From: Lineus longissimus
Lineage: Eukaryota; Nemertea; Pilidiophora; Heteronemertea; Lineidae
Assembly (NCBI RefSeq): GCF_910592395.1
Contig: NC_088322.1
Location: 5,019,431 to 5,083,430 of the forward strand
DNA: 64,000 nt
Direction: 5' to 3'
Both the position numbers and the translations under genes were made by a program. Position 1 is the first letter of the stretch; the number at the start of each line of letters is the position of its first letter. Positions 1 through 10,729 of the stretch are shown piece by piece. The notes under the pieces are model-generated. The model saw only the letters and a list, made by a program, of their open reading frames with translations, searched no databases and was not told the DNA's origin.

Positions 1-606
1 GATGTGCCGCAACATGCCTGGACGACCATTTTCAGTCATGCCTTTGATAAATGCTGTGAACAGTAAGAATATATGTATTGCGATGGTAGGAACTAGGTTA
101 TGCTTTAGGCCCTTTTGACCAAAGACCTTACAGGTCTTTTGCCCCAAATAAGCCTACAACCCCAAAGAACCAATCCATCGCAATACATATATTCTATCAT
201 TCATGAGATTCCCAGTGAAGCGTTGCAATGAAATGGTGAGGGAATATACTGTAGAAATCTGTCAGCTTTAACAAAATATCGATCGTATTACGGGGAAAAC
301 ACTTCCTCGTAAACCAGCCAATACGAGGAAAATCCAATTAAGTCATTTCGCAGTAAGTGATTCTCTTCTAAGAGAATCCAATCAATCTGACCTAGATATT
401 CTCTTAGAAGAGAATCCAATGACCTAGTTATTCTCTTCTAAGAGAATCTTATTGATTACTACGTTTGCAAAATGAGTGATCTTCAAAGTCCACATAATTT
501 TACTAGTAAATAAATGGAAAATGGCAACAGGATATTTATTAAATACCGAAAGGGCACATAAGATTCCACTTGGTTTAAAAGCTGAGAGGCAGCATCATAT
601 CATTAC
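1..606. other. Region 3' of the protease ORF with hairpins; no gene recognised
   Basis: No convincing coding region. Two structures are visible. An inverted repeat has arms of about 21 bp at about 68-89 and 176-197 (GAATATATGTATTGCGATGG and its complement), with a smaller palindrome (AAAGACCT/AGGTCTTT) inside the loop. Three short hairpins built on ATTCTCTT/AAGAGAAT lie at 359-378, 398-415 and 430-447. On the minus strand, bases 47 to 1 are open and follow an acceptor-like pyrimidine/CAG context, so a further exon of the element could run off the left edge. That is speculation. Confidence 0.4.
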
Positions 607-2013
607 TCATAACCCATCATCTGCTAACCCCAAAGAAACTTTGTATGTTAGAATACCGGCATTGCGAGAGAATACATTCTTTGTAATGAACCCTTGAAGT
701 TCGCACATCTTGACAGTCCCAGCNNNNNNNNNNNNNNNNNNNNNNNNNNNNNNNNNNNNNNNNNNNNNNNNNNNNNNNNNNNNNNNNNNNNNNNNNNNNN
801 NNNNNNNNNNNNNNNNNNNNNNNTTGATTCGAAATTGTATAAACTTTTTGAGGGCATAGACACGACGACGACGGTTTAAATTGAGAGCATACTGCCGCAA
901 AAAAATGTTCAAATGCGATGCATCTGAATATGAAAGCAGAATTGATTGGCCATCAGAGGTAGGATTACCGAACCTGTCCCTACTATGAGGATCAAACAAA
1001 TGAAATTTACTTTCAAGGTGTATAATTGCAAAAGCGTTAGATCCAATGACTACAATAACCATATATTCAGTTTCCAATTTTGCAATAAAACCTTCTATAG
1101 ACAAAGCTAAACTGTCAGTGGGGACACTGTCATCTAACCAAATGTTTTGTGGTATTCCTGAACGAGTCAGTTTGAAATGTTCATTGAAAGAAGAATGATA
1201 TAGAGGCAGTTCATCAACAGTTGGGTAATTTGTTCCTGTTCTCAGAGATGGTATTGATTGCCTCAGCTCTCTATACCATGCATCGCCCTCATCTAAAATA
1301 TCATCAAGATCTTGGTATTGCCAATGGGAAGGTGAAACAATGATTGAATACAACAAAGCAGCAGCAGAATTTGTAACACATTGTTTTCCCATAGAGTCTG
1401 CAGAATACCTAGTGTTTGCTTGATGAAATGAACCTTGTGTCACTTTGACCACGTGAAGCGTATTGCTAGGAAATGGCCCTGGATTTGTTTCGACATCATT
1501 GCTGAGTTTAAGTTTATTTGATGAGTAGTAGTAGTAATAAGAAATACTAGTGAAAGCACAAGCCATGGTCAAAGTCAGTAACAGGCATATGTCAAGTATA
1601 TGCGCAAACTTTCCTTTGGTGCTTCTCACTTCAGTGACACATTCTGAATGAAGAACATTTCCTTTACAGTAATTCCTACTTTTATAATTAGCAAATATTC
1701 TTTCAAACCATTTTTTCTGCCTTTTTTCAGAAGAGAACTTTTGTTGAAGCTGATATTTCTTTTCCAGCAGAACCTGCTTTTTGACCAATTCTTCAATTCT
1801 AGTTTTCATTGCTAATAAAAACCAAATTGAACTAAGGTACCACATAGAATTAGGAATGATTTCTATACCATAATCTCTCATATTTGGCATATTTGAACTG
1901 TTCTTAGTATTTGGCTGACATCCACATCGCTTCAGTAGAGGTTGGCTCTTAGCTCTTGCCTTGGGTGCATAACAACCAACAGCCAATCGATATTGTGGAA
2001 GATCAATGGCCAT
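607..2013 (-). CDS. 2A-like peptide fused to a C76-like (tegument-protease-like) cysteine protease, probably transposon-encoded
   Basis: The open frame is 468 codons, but codons 397-430 are Ns (724-823). The frame beyond the gap, and so the last 38 residues, is unproven. Residues 70-110 are charged and helix-prone. Residues 139-158 are hydrophobic (around LLLTLTMACAF). A 2A-like motif DVETNPGP is at 173-180 (bases 1474-1497); in this family it makes the ribosome skip before the last proline, releasing two proteins. The downstream part has a protease pattern: Gln198 (QGSFHQ) about 14 residues before Cys212 (GKQCVTNS), and Asp341-Pro-His343 (FDPH). The order Gln, Cys, Asp-x-His is that of the papain-like deubiquitinating domain of herpesvirus large tegument proteins, also known from uncharacterised transposon-like proteins of fishes and invertebrates. 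It lies in sense behind an element 5' end at 3,726. The start Met is the first in frame; upstream exons are possible. Motif calls are seen; family is inference. Confidence 0.6.
   Translation of the reverse strand: MAIDLPQYRLAVGCYAPKARAKSQPLLKRCGCQPNTKNSSNMPNMRDYGIEIIPNSMWYLSSIWFLLAMKTRIEELVKKQVLLEKKYQLQQKFSSEKRQKKWFERIFANYKSRNYCKGNVLHSECVTEVRSTKGKFAHILDICLLLTLTMACAFTSISYYYYYSSNKLKLSNDVETNPGPFPSNTLHVVKVTQGSFHQANTRYSADSMGKQCVTNSAAALLYSIIVSPSHWQYQDLDDILDEGDAWYRELRQSIPSLRTGTNYPTVDELPLYHSSFNEHFKLTRSGIPQNIWLDDSVPTDSLALSIEGFIAKLETEYMVIVVIGSNAFAIIHLESKFHLFDPHSRDRFGNPTSDGQSILLSYSDASHLNIFLRQYALNLNRRRRVYALKKFIQFRIXXXXXXXXXXXXXXXXXXXXXXXXXXXXXXXXXXAGTVKMCELQGFITKNVFSRNAGILTYKVSLGLADDGL
724..823. other. 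Assembly gap (100 Ns)
   Basis: A run of exactly 100 Ns, the conventional size for a gap of unknown length. It interrupts the protease ORF, so the joined C-terminus cannot be trusted. Confidence 0.99.
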
Positions 2014-2069
2014 ATTTGTTGTCAGAAGGTTTGACTTATCTTAACGGAAGATAGGTTATAGAGAGGATT

Positions 2070-2705
2070 TTGGCAGCAGATATGTGCCTTTCAGCAGTAG
2101 ATATGCGCCTTTCAGCAATAGATAAGAGCCTTTCAGCAGTAGATATGCGCCTTTCGGCAGTAGATAAGAGCCTTTCAGCAATAGATAAGAGCCTTTCAGC
2201 AGTAGATATGCGCCTTTTGGCAGTAGATATGCGCCTTTCGGCAGTAGATAAGAGCCTTTCAGCAGTAGATATGCACCTTTCGGCAGTAGATATGCGCCTT
2301 TCGACAGTAGATATGCGCCTTTCGGCAGTAGATATGCGCCTTTCGGCAGTAGATATGCGCCTTTCGGCAGTAGATATGCGCCTTTCGGCAGTAGATATGC
2401 GCCTTTCGACAGTAGATAAGCGCCTTTCGGCAGTAGATATGCGCCTTTCGGCAGTAGATATGCGCCTTTCGGCAGTAGATATGCGCCTTTCGGCAGTAGA
2501 TATGCGCCTTTCGGCAGTAGATATGCGCCTTTCGGCAGTAGATATGCGCCTTTCGGCAGTTTGTATGCGCCTTTCGACAGTAGATATGCGCCTTTCGGCA
2601 GTAGATATGCGCCTTTCGGCAGTAGATATGCGCCTTTCGACAGTAGATATCCGCCTTTCGGCAGTTTCTATGCGCCTTTCGGCAGTAGATATGCGCCTTT
2701 CGGCC
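2070..2705. repeat. 21-bp minisatellite, about 30 units
   Basis: Tandem array of the unit GCCTTTCGGCAGTAGATAT plus GC, with variants (CAGCAATAGATAAGA, CAGTTTGTATGC). Because 21 is a multiple of three, all frames stay open on both strands and give heptad-like peptides (MRLSAVD on plus, ERRISTA on minus). These are by-products of the repeat and not credible genes. It sits between the core repeats of the Helentron-like 5' end and the start of the protease ORF, where other members of the family have a short 3' end instead. Confidence 0.95.
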
Positions 2706-3629
2706 AATTTACAGTACATTCGACCTCTGTGACCTTGAAAAGTAGGTCAAATCAAAGAAGACCCGGGTGACACATTGAATGGTTGTTAGAATTAGATGTA
2801 CCTATGATATAAAATTGGTGCCAATCGGGCAAGTCATTACTAGGAATAATGGCATTTTGAAGAATTTAGGATTTGGCCCCCTCCCTGGAGGCCAAACGGC
2901 AAATCAGATCGCACCAAACTTCGGTACCTGAGATCACCTGACCAAGGGGTACATGTGTACTTAATTTGTGATCAATAGTCATTGCAGTTAAGAAACGTGC
3001 CATAGTTACGACCCGACGGCGAATTTACGCCATTTGACCTCTGTGACCTTGACAAGAAGGTCAAATTAAAAACCTGTGTGACATATACTGTATGGTGGTT
3101 AGATGTACCCATGATATCAAATTGGTGGCAATCGGGCAAGAAGTTAAGGAATAATCACATTTTTAAGGTTTTTGGATTTTGCCCCCTGGTGGTCAAGTGG
3201 TGAATCATATTGGACCAAACTTCGGTCCCTGAGATCACCTGACTAAGGGGTAAATGTGTACCAAATTTGGTATCAATAGTCATTGCAGTTTAGAAACGTG
3301 CCATCGTTACATCCTAACGGCCAATTTACACCATTTGACCTCTGTGACCTTGAAAAGGAGGTCAAATCAAAAACCCGGAGGATATATGATGCACCTTTGC
3401 TAGAAGTACCTACCATATTTTTTTCAAAATTTCCCGACTACTATTAAGGGAGATATTGCATATTTTCACTTTTAACGTTTGGCCCCCTGGTGGCCAAACC
3501 ATGAAACGAATCGGACCGAAACTTGGTCTCCCAGGTGTCATTACATAAGGGTACATGTGTACCAAGTTTCAACTCAATAGCTCTAACAGTTACGAAACGT
3601 GCCCTGCTAACGGACGACGGACGACGACG

Positions 3630-3670
<41 letters not shown>

Positions 3671-3726
3671 ACGACGGACGCCACGGTATGGGATAAGCTC
3701 ACCTCTGCTAAGAGGTGAGCTAAAAA
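2706..3726 (-). mobile_element. 5' end of a Helentron-like element: hairpin, (GTC)n and core repeats
   Basis: Read on the minus strand it begins with TTTTT then a perfect 10-bp hairpin (arms GCTCACCTCT at 3697-3706 and 3711-3720). A (GTC)n/(ACG)n microsatellite follows (about 3,610-3,680), then about three diverged units of ~300 bp. Each unit carries GGTCACAGAGGTC and GGCCACCAGGGGGC-type blocks. The same block, nearly base for base, makes up the elements at 29.9-31.0 and 34.1-35.2 kb. Those continue into a 3' hairpin end; this copy continues instead into the minisatellite and the 2A-protease ORF. It is either the 5' part of a much longer, possibly autonomous, element or a copy fused to unrelated DNA. 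Confidence 0.65.
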
Positions 3727-4288
3727 CCATCACTTTTAGTCTTTGCTAACATTCTCGCTCGTAATTCAGATACTTTTCTCTTGAATTCACCTGCTGAAAT
3801 AAAACAAGAGGCCCAAGGGCCTGGCGCTCAGCTGAGTTGTTGCTGCGTTGTTCGTATATATTACATTACTCGTCAAACTCTACTAAACTAAGGACTCAAA
3901 GCCTAAGGATATTAGCTTCTGGATGTGTAACAGTGAATTACGGTAGACTGGCGCAATCTACTTCAAGCAAGCTCCACCCTTGCAATGTGTGCGCAAACTG
4001 ATAACCTTACCTATATTGGACCATCAATTCTACACACAGCAACATGATTCATCCTCAGCTGTTACCATGATGATGATGATGATGATCCTTTTCGCAAATT
4101 GGTCGTCTTCTGTCTTTCTTCCATATTTTAGTGCCACAGGATGTAGTCTGCCCTTGTGGAGGGAGCCTTTCAGCACAGGACACAAGAATCCATGCGAATT
4201 GAATCACATGGAGTGACTAGCCCAATCACCCGCTTTTGGCTGGTTAGAAATGGGTAAATCTCGCAGACTGGACCTTAAACTCTACTGC

Positions 4289-4495
4289 CGACGTGTGAGG
4301 CTGGTCTGACAGATGAGCAAGTAGGGTCCACCTAATGCAGAAGGCACCAGTTTCCCTAACTAAAAGGGTAACATTAACAAAATGCTCTACCCGACGTGTG
4401 AGGCTGGTCTGACAGATGAGCAAGTAGGGTCCACCTAATGCAGAAGGCACCAGTTTCCCTAACTAAAAGGGTAACATTAACAAAATGCTCTACCC
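4289..4495. repeat. Two tandem copies of a ~104-bp unit
   Basis: Two almost identical direct copies, each starting CCGACGTGTGAGGCTGG and ending AAAATGCTCTACC. Noncoding. Confidence 0.9.
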
Positions 4496-4514
4496 AACTC
4501 TATTATTGCCTCAA

Positions 4515-5267
4515 GGCCTGTGTACACTAGTAAAATATTAGCAACATTTTTACATTTCCAGTTGCAACAAATGTTGCAAAAATGTTGCGTAGTGTGTACA
4601 GAGCAAAACGCGTCTTACATTTACAACATGTTGTAAAATTGTTGCAAATTAAATGCAATGCAATTCTTTGTTGCATGTTGTAAAAATGTTGCAAACTCTT
4701 CAGCCAATCAGAAATAGGATTTGCGTCATGTGATCTACCTGAGGTCATGTGACTTGAACAAGAAGCAGGTATAGCAACTCTCAAGTGAGTGTCTTGCTTC
4801 GTAGGGTGATGAAACCTTTTCTAGAAGTTTCATCCATTCGCACGAAGTTTTTGTATGACGGCTTGTCAGTCAGCCGCAACTCCTTTAACAGGCAGTGGTA
4901 TGCCCCATGATCCACCCTCATTTTGATCCAGGGCCTGGTCAATATTCTCTTTGGTTATTTCGCCGCCTCTTCCGTCTCTCAACAATGACAGCTAAAATTG
5001 CTGCAGAAGCACTCAAAACACATCTTCTCTCCTTGGAATCATCCATTTTCCCTCCAAAATACCTATTTCCCTTTGTTCCCACTAAAAAGTTTGCAACAAT
5101 TTACCAACATGTTGTAAAAATGTTGCTAATTTGTTGCAATTTTGTTGCTAGTGTACACAGGGCCTTGAAGGGCTTGTTGCAAAATTGTTGTAAAAATGTT
5201 GGTAAAATGTTGGTAAAATGTTGGTAAAATGTTGGTAAAATGTTGCTAATATTTTACTAGTGTACAC
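4515..5267. mobile_element. Inverted-repeat (foldback) element ending TGTACACTAG
   Basis: The left end TGTACACTAGTAAAATATTA is the complement of the right end (5,247-5,266), and most of the interior is made of TTGCAACA/TGTTGCAA blocks in both orientations. A second copy of the terminal sequence (CTAGTGTACACAGGGCC, about 5,148-5,164) lies inside the right end. A GTTGGTAAAAT minisatellite of about five units follows it. No clear target-site duplication and no transposase, so probably a MITE. Confidence 0.6.
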
Positions 5268-6691
5268 CCTGCTTAAGTCAAGTGAAACTCTTACAAACCT
5301 TAGCAGAATGCCACCATTGAAATGTTGATAGCAAGTAAAAACTTTAAACAGATAGACTTGATTTTTTTAACCAACTGCCACATGCGGTTTTCTTTATTTA
5401 GTCAATTTTGAGGTAAGTATTACAGAATGAAATACTTCAATACTAAAATTGACTGGCTCTTCTGATGATTGCACTGGTGAACACCGAAGTCGATGGGATG
5501 TGCAAAGTCATAGCTCGATCCTCTCTCTTGGTCATCTGTGATGTGGTCACCAAATATGTTCAAATGCAGCTGCAGTAGTGCAGATCATTCCTGCAAAACA
5601 TGATGAGGAGACAACATTTTAATGTTGATAGATAGCTAAGCTAGCCAAGTTTTATATCAAATACAAGGCCAACAACAACTGATAAGGCGCTAGGGCCGAA
5701 TGATCAAGGAAGTTCATTGAGAATACATTGTGATAAGAGTGATGAATCGGCCCCGTTTGAAGCATTGTGCTATGTACAGTGTGCATGTGTCAGTGTGTAT
5801 CAGCTATCGCATTTATTGTTTGTTGACATTTCAAATCGCCGGAGTCGATCCTCAATTACACTGTTTATGTACATTGGCAACCTTACCCGATGATATCAGA
5901 ACGATGTTTATTATTGTCTTGTTTATTCACATTAGTTCTGCTATGTGACAAGAGTTATTTGTTGAGTAATCCATGATTTAAAGCCGGACTTTGACATCGT
6001 TTCTCAGACCAAGCTGCATTTCGCAGATCGTTTTTCAACGATCGGCGACGAACTATTTCAAATTAATCACATCCAATTAAACAATCCAAGCCTTCCCTAA
6101 TGTCATCAACATGCAATAACACAAGCAGCCAAATATTATCGCCTATTAAATTGTGCATTTAATGAGAACTTACCTCCGAATTGACAGAACGCGATCTATT
6201 CCATAGCATGGTCTCCTTACGTCTGAACTGCGCAGACTCCGAGACGCGACGTTCGCTGCACGTGGGATAACTCGCGCGAAATTTAAAATGCTCTTCTTGG
6301 GAGGTGCTCACTAAATTGTGCCAGTAACACCACCTGGTGAGAAATTCATGAACCACGCCTATTGATAATGAAAGAGAAAGCTTTGCTCTATAAGATTAGA
6401 TTTGATTCATGATCCCCAACTTAAAGAATTAGGAGAAATCAGCTGCTGGAAAAGTTTTTGGAAAATTATGCTCGGTGTCACCTAGTGGCCAAACCGCTCA
6501 TCCTGCCGGACCCACATTTGGTCTATTCAGGAGTCCTGAAGGGTCTCAACGCCTCAGAGGGAAAATCTATCGCCTATTCGCCATAGTTTTGAAACGTGCC
6601 TGTTTAACGGACAGACAGACAGACAGACAGACGGACATTCATTCTACCATTTACTCATATGAATAGCTCAGCTTGTCAGCTGAGCTAAAAA

Positions 6692-9600
6692 TTAGTGAAA
6701 GCTTGGTACCCTGCCACCCAGCGGCCTCTGTGCCCGACACCTCCCAAAATGAAAATAACATGCAAAACAATCAACACTCTAATTACTATTCACAATTGAT
6801 GATTGTGATGAAACATGTCTAGCCCAAAAAAGTATAAAAATTTTAAATTATTTGAAATTTTTTGAAAATTTCAATTTTTGGCATTTTCACTTAAAAGCCC
6901 TGTAGGACAGGGGGGGGTTAAATTTGAGAATTTTCTTTTTTTCCACATTTTCAAATTTCCATGATATGTCCACACATTCTCAACACATTTCAGCCAATTC
7001 AAACGGTTTTTGTGGATTTCAGAGCTCATTTACTATTTTTGACCTGTAACCCAAAACCCTCTAAATAGAGACAAGACCACAATTGATTTTCCAAGCCATT
7101 TCCAGTTATTTCAAATGCCCGCCATCAAAGAACGCCTGGAGCTGTGAAACTGAAATTCGGATATGATATACGGGTTAGTCTTGCGAGTAACTGGTGCGAT
7201 TTAAATTGGTGATTGACCACGGAAATTTTTTTTTAAATTGACAAGTTTGACACAAGTGGACATTTTTACCCATTTCGGCCATTTTCACTCCAAATTTGAA
7301 CCACCCCCCTATGGCCAGGTTGTCAAAATTCAAAATTATTTTTTTTACCAAACAATTTATTTATATCTGTAGACTTGCCACAGCAAATATTTTTTCAATA
7401 CCTCTCCAAATATGTACTTGAGAGTAAAAAACATGCACTCGTCTAATAGATAGGCCTGGACCCTCCAACCTATGATTATGAATATTCGTTAGTGGTCTTG
7501 TCTCAATGAAGAGGGATCATCTTGAGATATCAATGAAATATGCCTTTTCCCAAGCATTTGAGATGTCTTGACTAACATAACCAAGTTTCATCAAAAATGA
7601 ACTTGATTTGAGCGAGCTATTAACGTTTTAAAATTTTGTCCGATACGGACAACCTACCTTATATTTCGTCTTCAAATTGTTTACAGACTGTCTTCAAGTT
7701 AAGCTCATTAACTCGTAGAATTCTTAATCGAATGGTACCGAACCTTCGACAAATCACCAGTGGTCTACAGAAATAACTTTTACACCAACATTTACCTGAT
7801 TTAAAACACTTTGCAAAGTTCGTCACTGACAATCCAAAACAATGTGGAGGTCTGACGTCATCCAACACGGAGGACAGCTTTCAGAAAGTCGCAAATCGCA
7901 ACCTAAGAAATGGTGAAATACAAGCGTTCACCAAACAACTTACCAGGAGGCTCTCAATCAATAGATCCCCCAAGGACAAATGTATCCCTAAAGCTTGACA
8001 GTCTAACTTGGCGCAGTTTTGATGAAAATAGACTTCCAACACGAAAATTTGCTCCAGTAAAAATGGTCCGGTTGTGTACATCCCGACCTGGAAAACAGGT
8101 ACTTGCTGCACAGCGGGTGCATGTAAAATACGGACCCAGGAGTTGTCCTAGACGGAACGAAGAGGTGAAAGACAAATTTTGTTACACTAGTATTAACCCC
8201 TTCTATCAGGATTACAGGTCTTTTTATAGACACCCTGTATAGTAGATGGCATACATGTAGTGTCCTTCTCGAAATTTCCCTTATTTGAGACAGAAATCAT
8301 GACATTCTTCACCAATGACATCAGACCAACAACATCAAATACCAAAAGCATTAATGCAACCAACTGCTACCCACTGTAAGTCAGCTGAGCTGACCATGAG
8401 CCTCTTGTTGGTTTACGGCTTCCTAGTGTGCTATTCTTATAAAAGTAACTCTTTGAGGTGTACATGTATTGCATCTTGCGAAATGGGGCACTGCTATGGA
8501 ATCTGTTGCATGAAATGTAGGAGAAAACCAGTTCGTAGTGTCATGACATAGGGGAAAGAAGTGTTGCAGCAAAAAAATCAGCTATTGGTTTTACAAAATC
8601 CATTTGGTTCTCAAAACAAAGAAAATCATTGTACAGGAGGAAACCTGTTACACCATTTTGCGATCCTAATCTCGAGGTGTTTATTTTCAGCTTACGTCAG
8701 GAATATATTTCCCCAGTTAACTGATGCAGAATTCAACACCTTTGGAAATGAATGCATCAAGAACCAAAGGAAGCCAGGGAAGGAGGAGTAGTGACATGAG
8801 CGATGCCTGACCCCCATTCTCCTAGCGATCCTAAAGTCCGCTCATTTCACCGCCGACATCAAAGGAGGTGGATCGGCATGGGATATTGTTGCCGCTCTGG
8901 CCTTTTAGGCTGAACTGATTATACTAATTACACTTCAAAACTGTTCATATTATATTTTGTTGTTGTCTTGAACTCTGTTGGGTATTAGACAAAAATGTTT
9001 GTTTTATAGCAGTTGGATTGGAATGCCATGATATCAAATACATGTAGCTTTTTTGTTGGTCACCAACATTCTGGTCGCCACATTACCAGCTGTTGCGGGC
9101 CTAGCCAATCAAGCCAATTAGTGCACCTGTTTAATTGGTCCTGGCAAGCCTAATGGAAAATGCATAGGAAATATCAATAAAGTTGGCTTTTTGGGCGGGG
9201 TGTTAAAATAATCCCAACTCCCGACTTCTGACACAATCCTATATATGTCTAGGTATTTACCTGCAAAATTTGGAGTGATTTGGATGGAAATTCGATGGGT
9301 CCATCTATAGGTTGAAAATTTTGGTAAATCTGTAATGCTTCACTCATAGCCCGTAGTGTAAATTCCTGAGAAATTGGGTTTTGGGGGCTTTTCTAGCTGC
9401 GCTAGCTCCGAAACTATACATTTGATACAAACTCCTGACTTCAGACGTAGTTGATATAACTCTTAGGATTATATTCCCAAGATTTCAGCTTTATTGGAGA
9501 AAAATTCATAGTGTCCATAGGGGTGCTGAAAATTGGAGGATTTTCAATTTTTTTCCCAACAAATATGCGAAAAATATTACTTTCCACCTAAAATTAATCA

Positions 9601-9799
9601 AAATTTCGCAAACTATCATAAAGTACTTCCTTGCGACAATCATTTGTGAAGCTTTCAACACTTTTGGCTGATTTATTTGCCCCTTAATTAGCAAAAACCA
9701 AACATTTTAGTGTTTGCATGCAACAATGCACAGGAGGCTAATTGCCAGATTAATTCACACCTGTCCAATCTCAAACAATAGGAATGATGGAGTCTCCCT
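6692..9799. other. Stretch with no recognisable gene or element
   Basis: AT-rich DNA with homopolymer runs. The longest open frame (7910-8242, 110 codons) and two further small ones (8315-8551, 8561-8791) match nothing I know, and the first is overlapped by equally long antisense frames. I see no terminal repeats or RNA genes here. Confidence 0.4.
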
Positions 9800-10723
9800 T
9801 ATGGGCCGTGAAAACCGCAAAAAATCTGTACATGTTTTTGTAAGCGGTCGTCGCTCGCGCAAACTTGTCTTGCATGTTTTTGTGAAAGAGGACGTCGGCG
9901 AACGCGGTCGTATATCAAAACAGACGTTGGGTGGCGCTCGCGCAAACTTCCCTCACATGTTTTTGTGAAAGAGGACGTCGGCGAACGCGGTCGTATATCA
10001 AAACAGACGTTGGGTGGCGCTCGAGACGGGTCATCCTATTTAGCGTCCAGTGGCCACCAGTGGCGTCCAACGCGAAATAATAGGGTGTATATGGTTAAAA
10101 ATGTTTTCAAGCTCCTAAAACACTTTCAATAAACAAGATTTAGAAGTTTGGTGGAGTTTGCAAACCTAGTTTTTGAATAATCATCACCAGAAAACGATCT
10201 TAGTATGCGTCCAGCAAAAGTACTGGACGCCATGTTTGTTTTAGCTGCCGTTCCTTGGGTTTATAGAAAACTAGGTTTGCAAACTCCACCAAACTTCTAA
10301 ATCTTGTTTATTGAAAGTGTTTTAGGAGCTTGAAAACATTTTTAACCATATACACCCTATTATTTCGCGTTGGACGCCACTGGTCGCCACTGGACGCTAA
10401 ATAGGATGACCCGTCTCGAGCGCCACCCAACGTCTGTTTTGATATACGACCGCGTTCGCCGACGTCCTCTTTCACAAAAACATGTGAGGGAAGTTTGCGC
10501 GAGCGCCACCCAACGTCTGTTTTGATATACGACCGCGTTCGCCGACGTCCTCTTTCACAAAAACATGTGAGGGAAGTTTGCGCGAGCGCCACCCAACGTC
10601 TGTTTTGATATACGACCGCGTTCTCAGACATCCTCTTTCACAAAAACATGCAAGACAAGTTTGCGCGAGCGACGACCGCTTACAAAAACATGTACAGATT
10701 TTTTGCGGTTTTCACGGCCCATA
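9800..10723. mobile_element. 924-bp foldback element with 6-bp target-site duplication
   Basis: The ends are TATGGGCCGTGAAAACCGC and its complement, flanked by CTCCCT at 9794-9799 and 10724-10729. Arms of about 430 bp pair along almost their whole length around a centre near 10,215. Each arm contains an ~86-bp unit (from GTGAAAGAGGACGTCGG) repeated in tandem, two copies in the left arm and three in the right. No transposase. Structure is seen; the superfamily is undetermined. Confidence 0.85.
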
Positions 10724-10729
10724 CTCCCT

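Larger units (their letters stand above)
3803..6691 (-). mobile_element. Helentron-like non-autonomous element (AGCTCAGCTGA family), with nested insertions
   Basis: The 3' end (3803-3836, reverse complement) carries a hairpin AGGCCC/GGGCCT next to CTTGTT and a subterminal CTCAGCTGAGC. The 5' end (6665-6690) is a hairpin of AGCTCAGCT/AGCTGAGCT followed by T's. A (CAGA)n tract (6606-6634) and one core repeat (about 6,470-6,600) follow the 5' hairpin. Ends match those of the elements at 28.0-32.6 and 59.5-62.1 kb. Inside lie a 104-bp tandem duplication (about 4,289-4,495) and an inverted-repeat element (about 4,515-5,267). The part from 5,280 to 6,460 holds no gene that I recognise. Confidence 0.65.

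Noticed and set aside
607-831. C-terminal 38 residues of the protease ORF after the N run
   Set aside because: Frame across 100 Ns is arbitrary, so these residues cannot be assigned to the protein.
2036-2732. Two long opposing frames of 227 and 220 codons
   Set aside because: Both are translations of the 21-bp minisatellite (period divisible by three), with heptad-like repeats and no domain.
7910-8242. 110-codon basic frame in an otherwise quiet region
   Set aside because: No recognisable domain, and the antisense strand is open over the same bases; no splice or promoter context.
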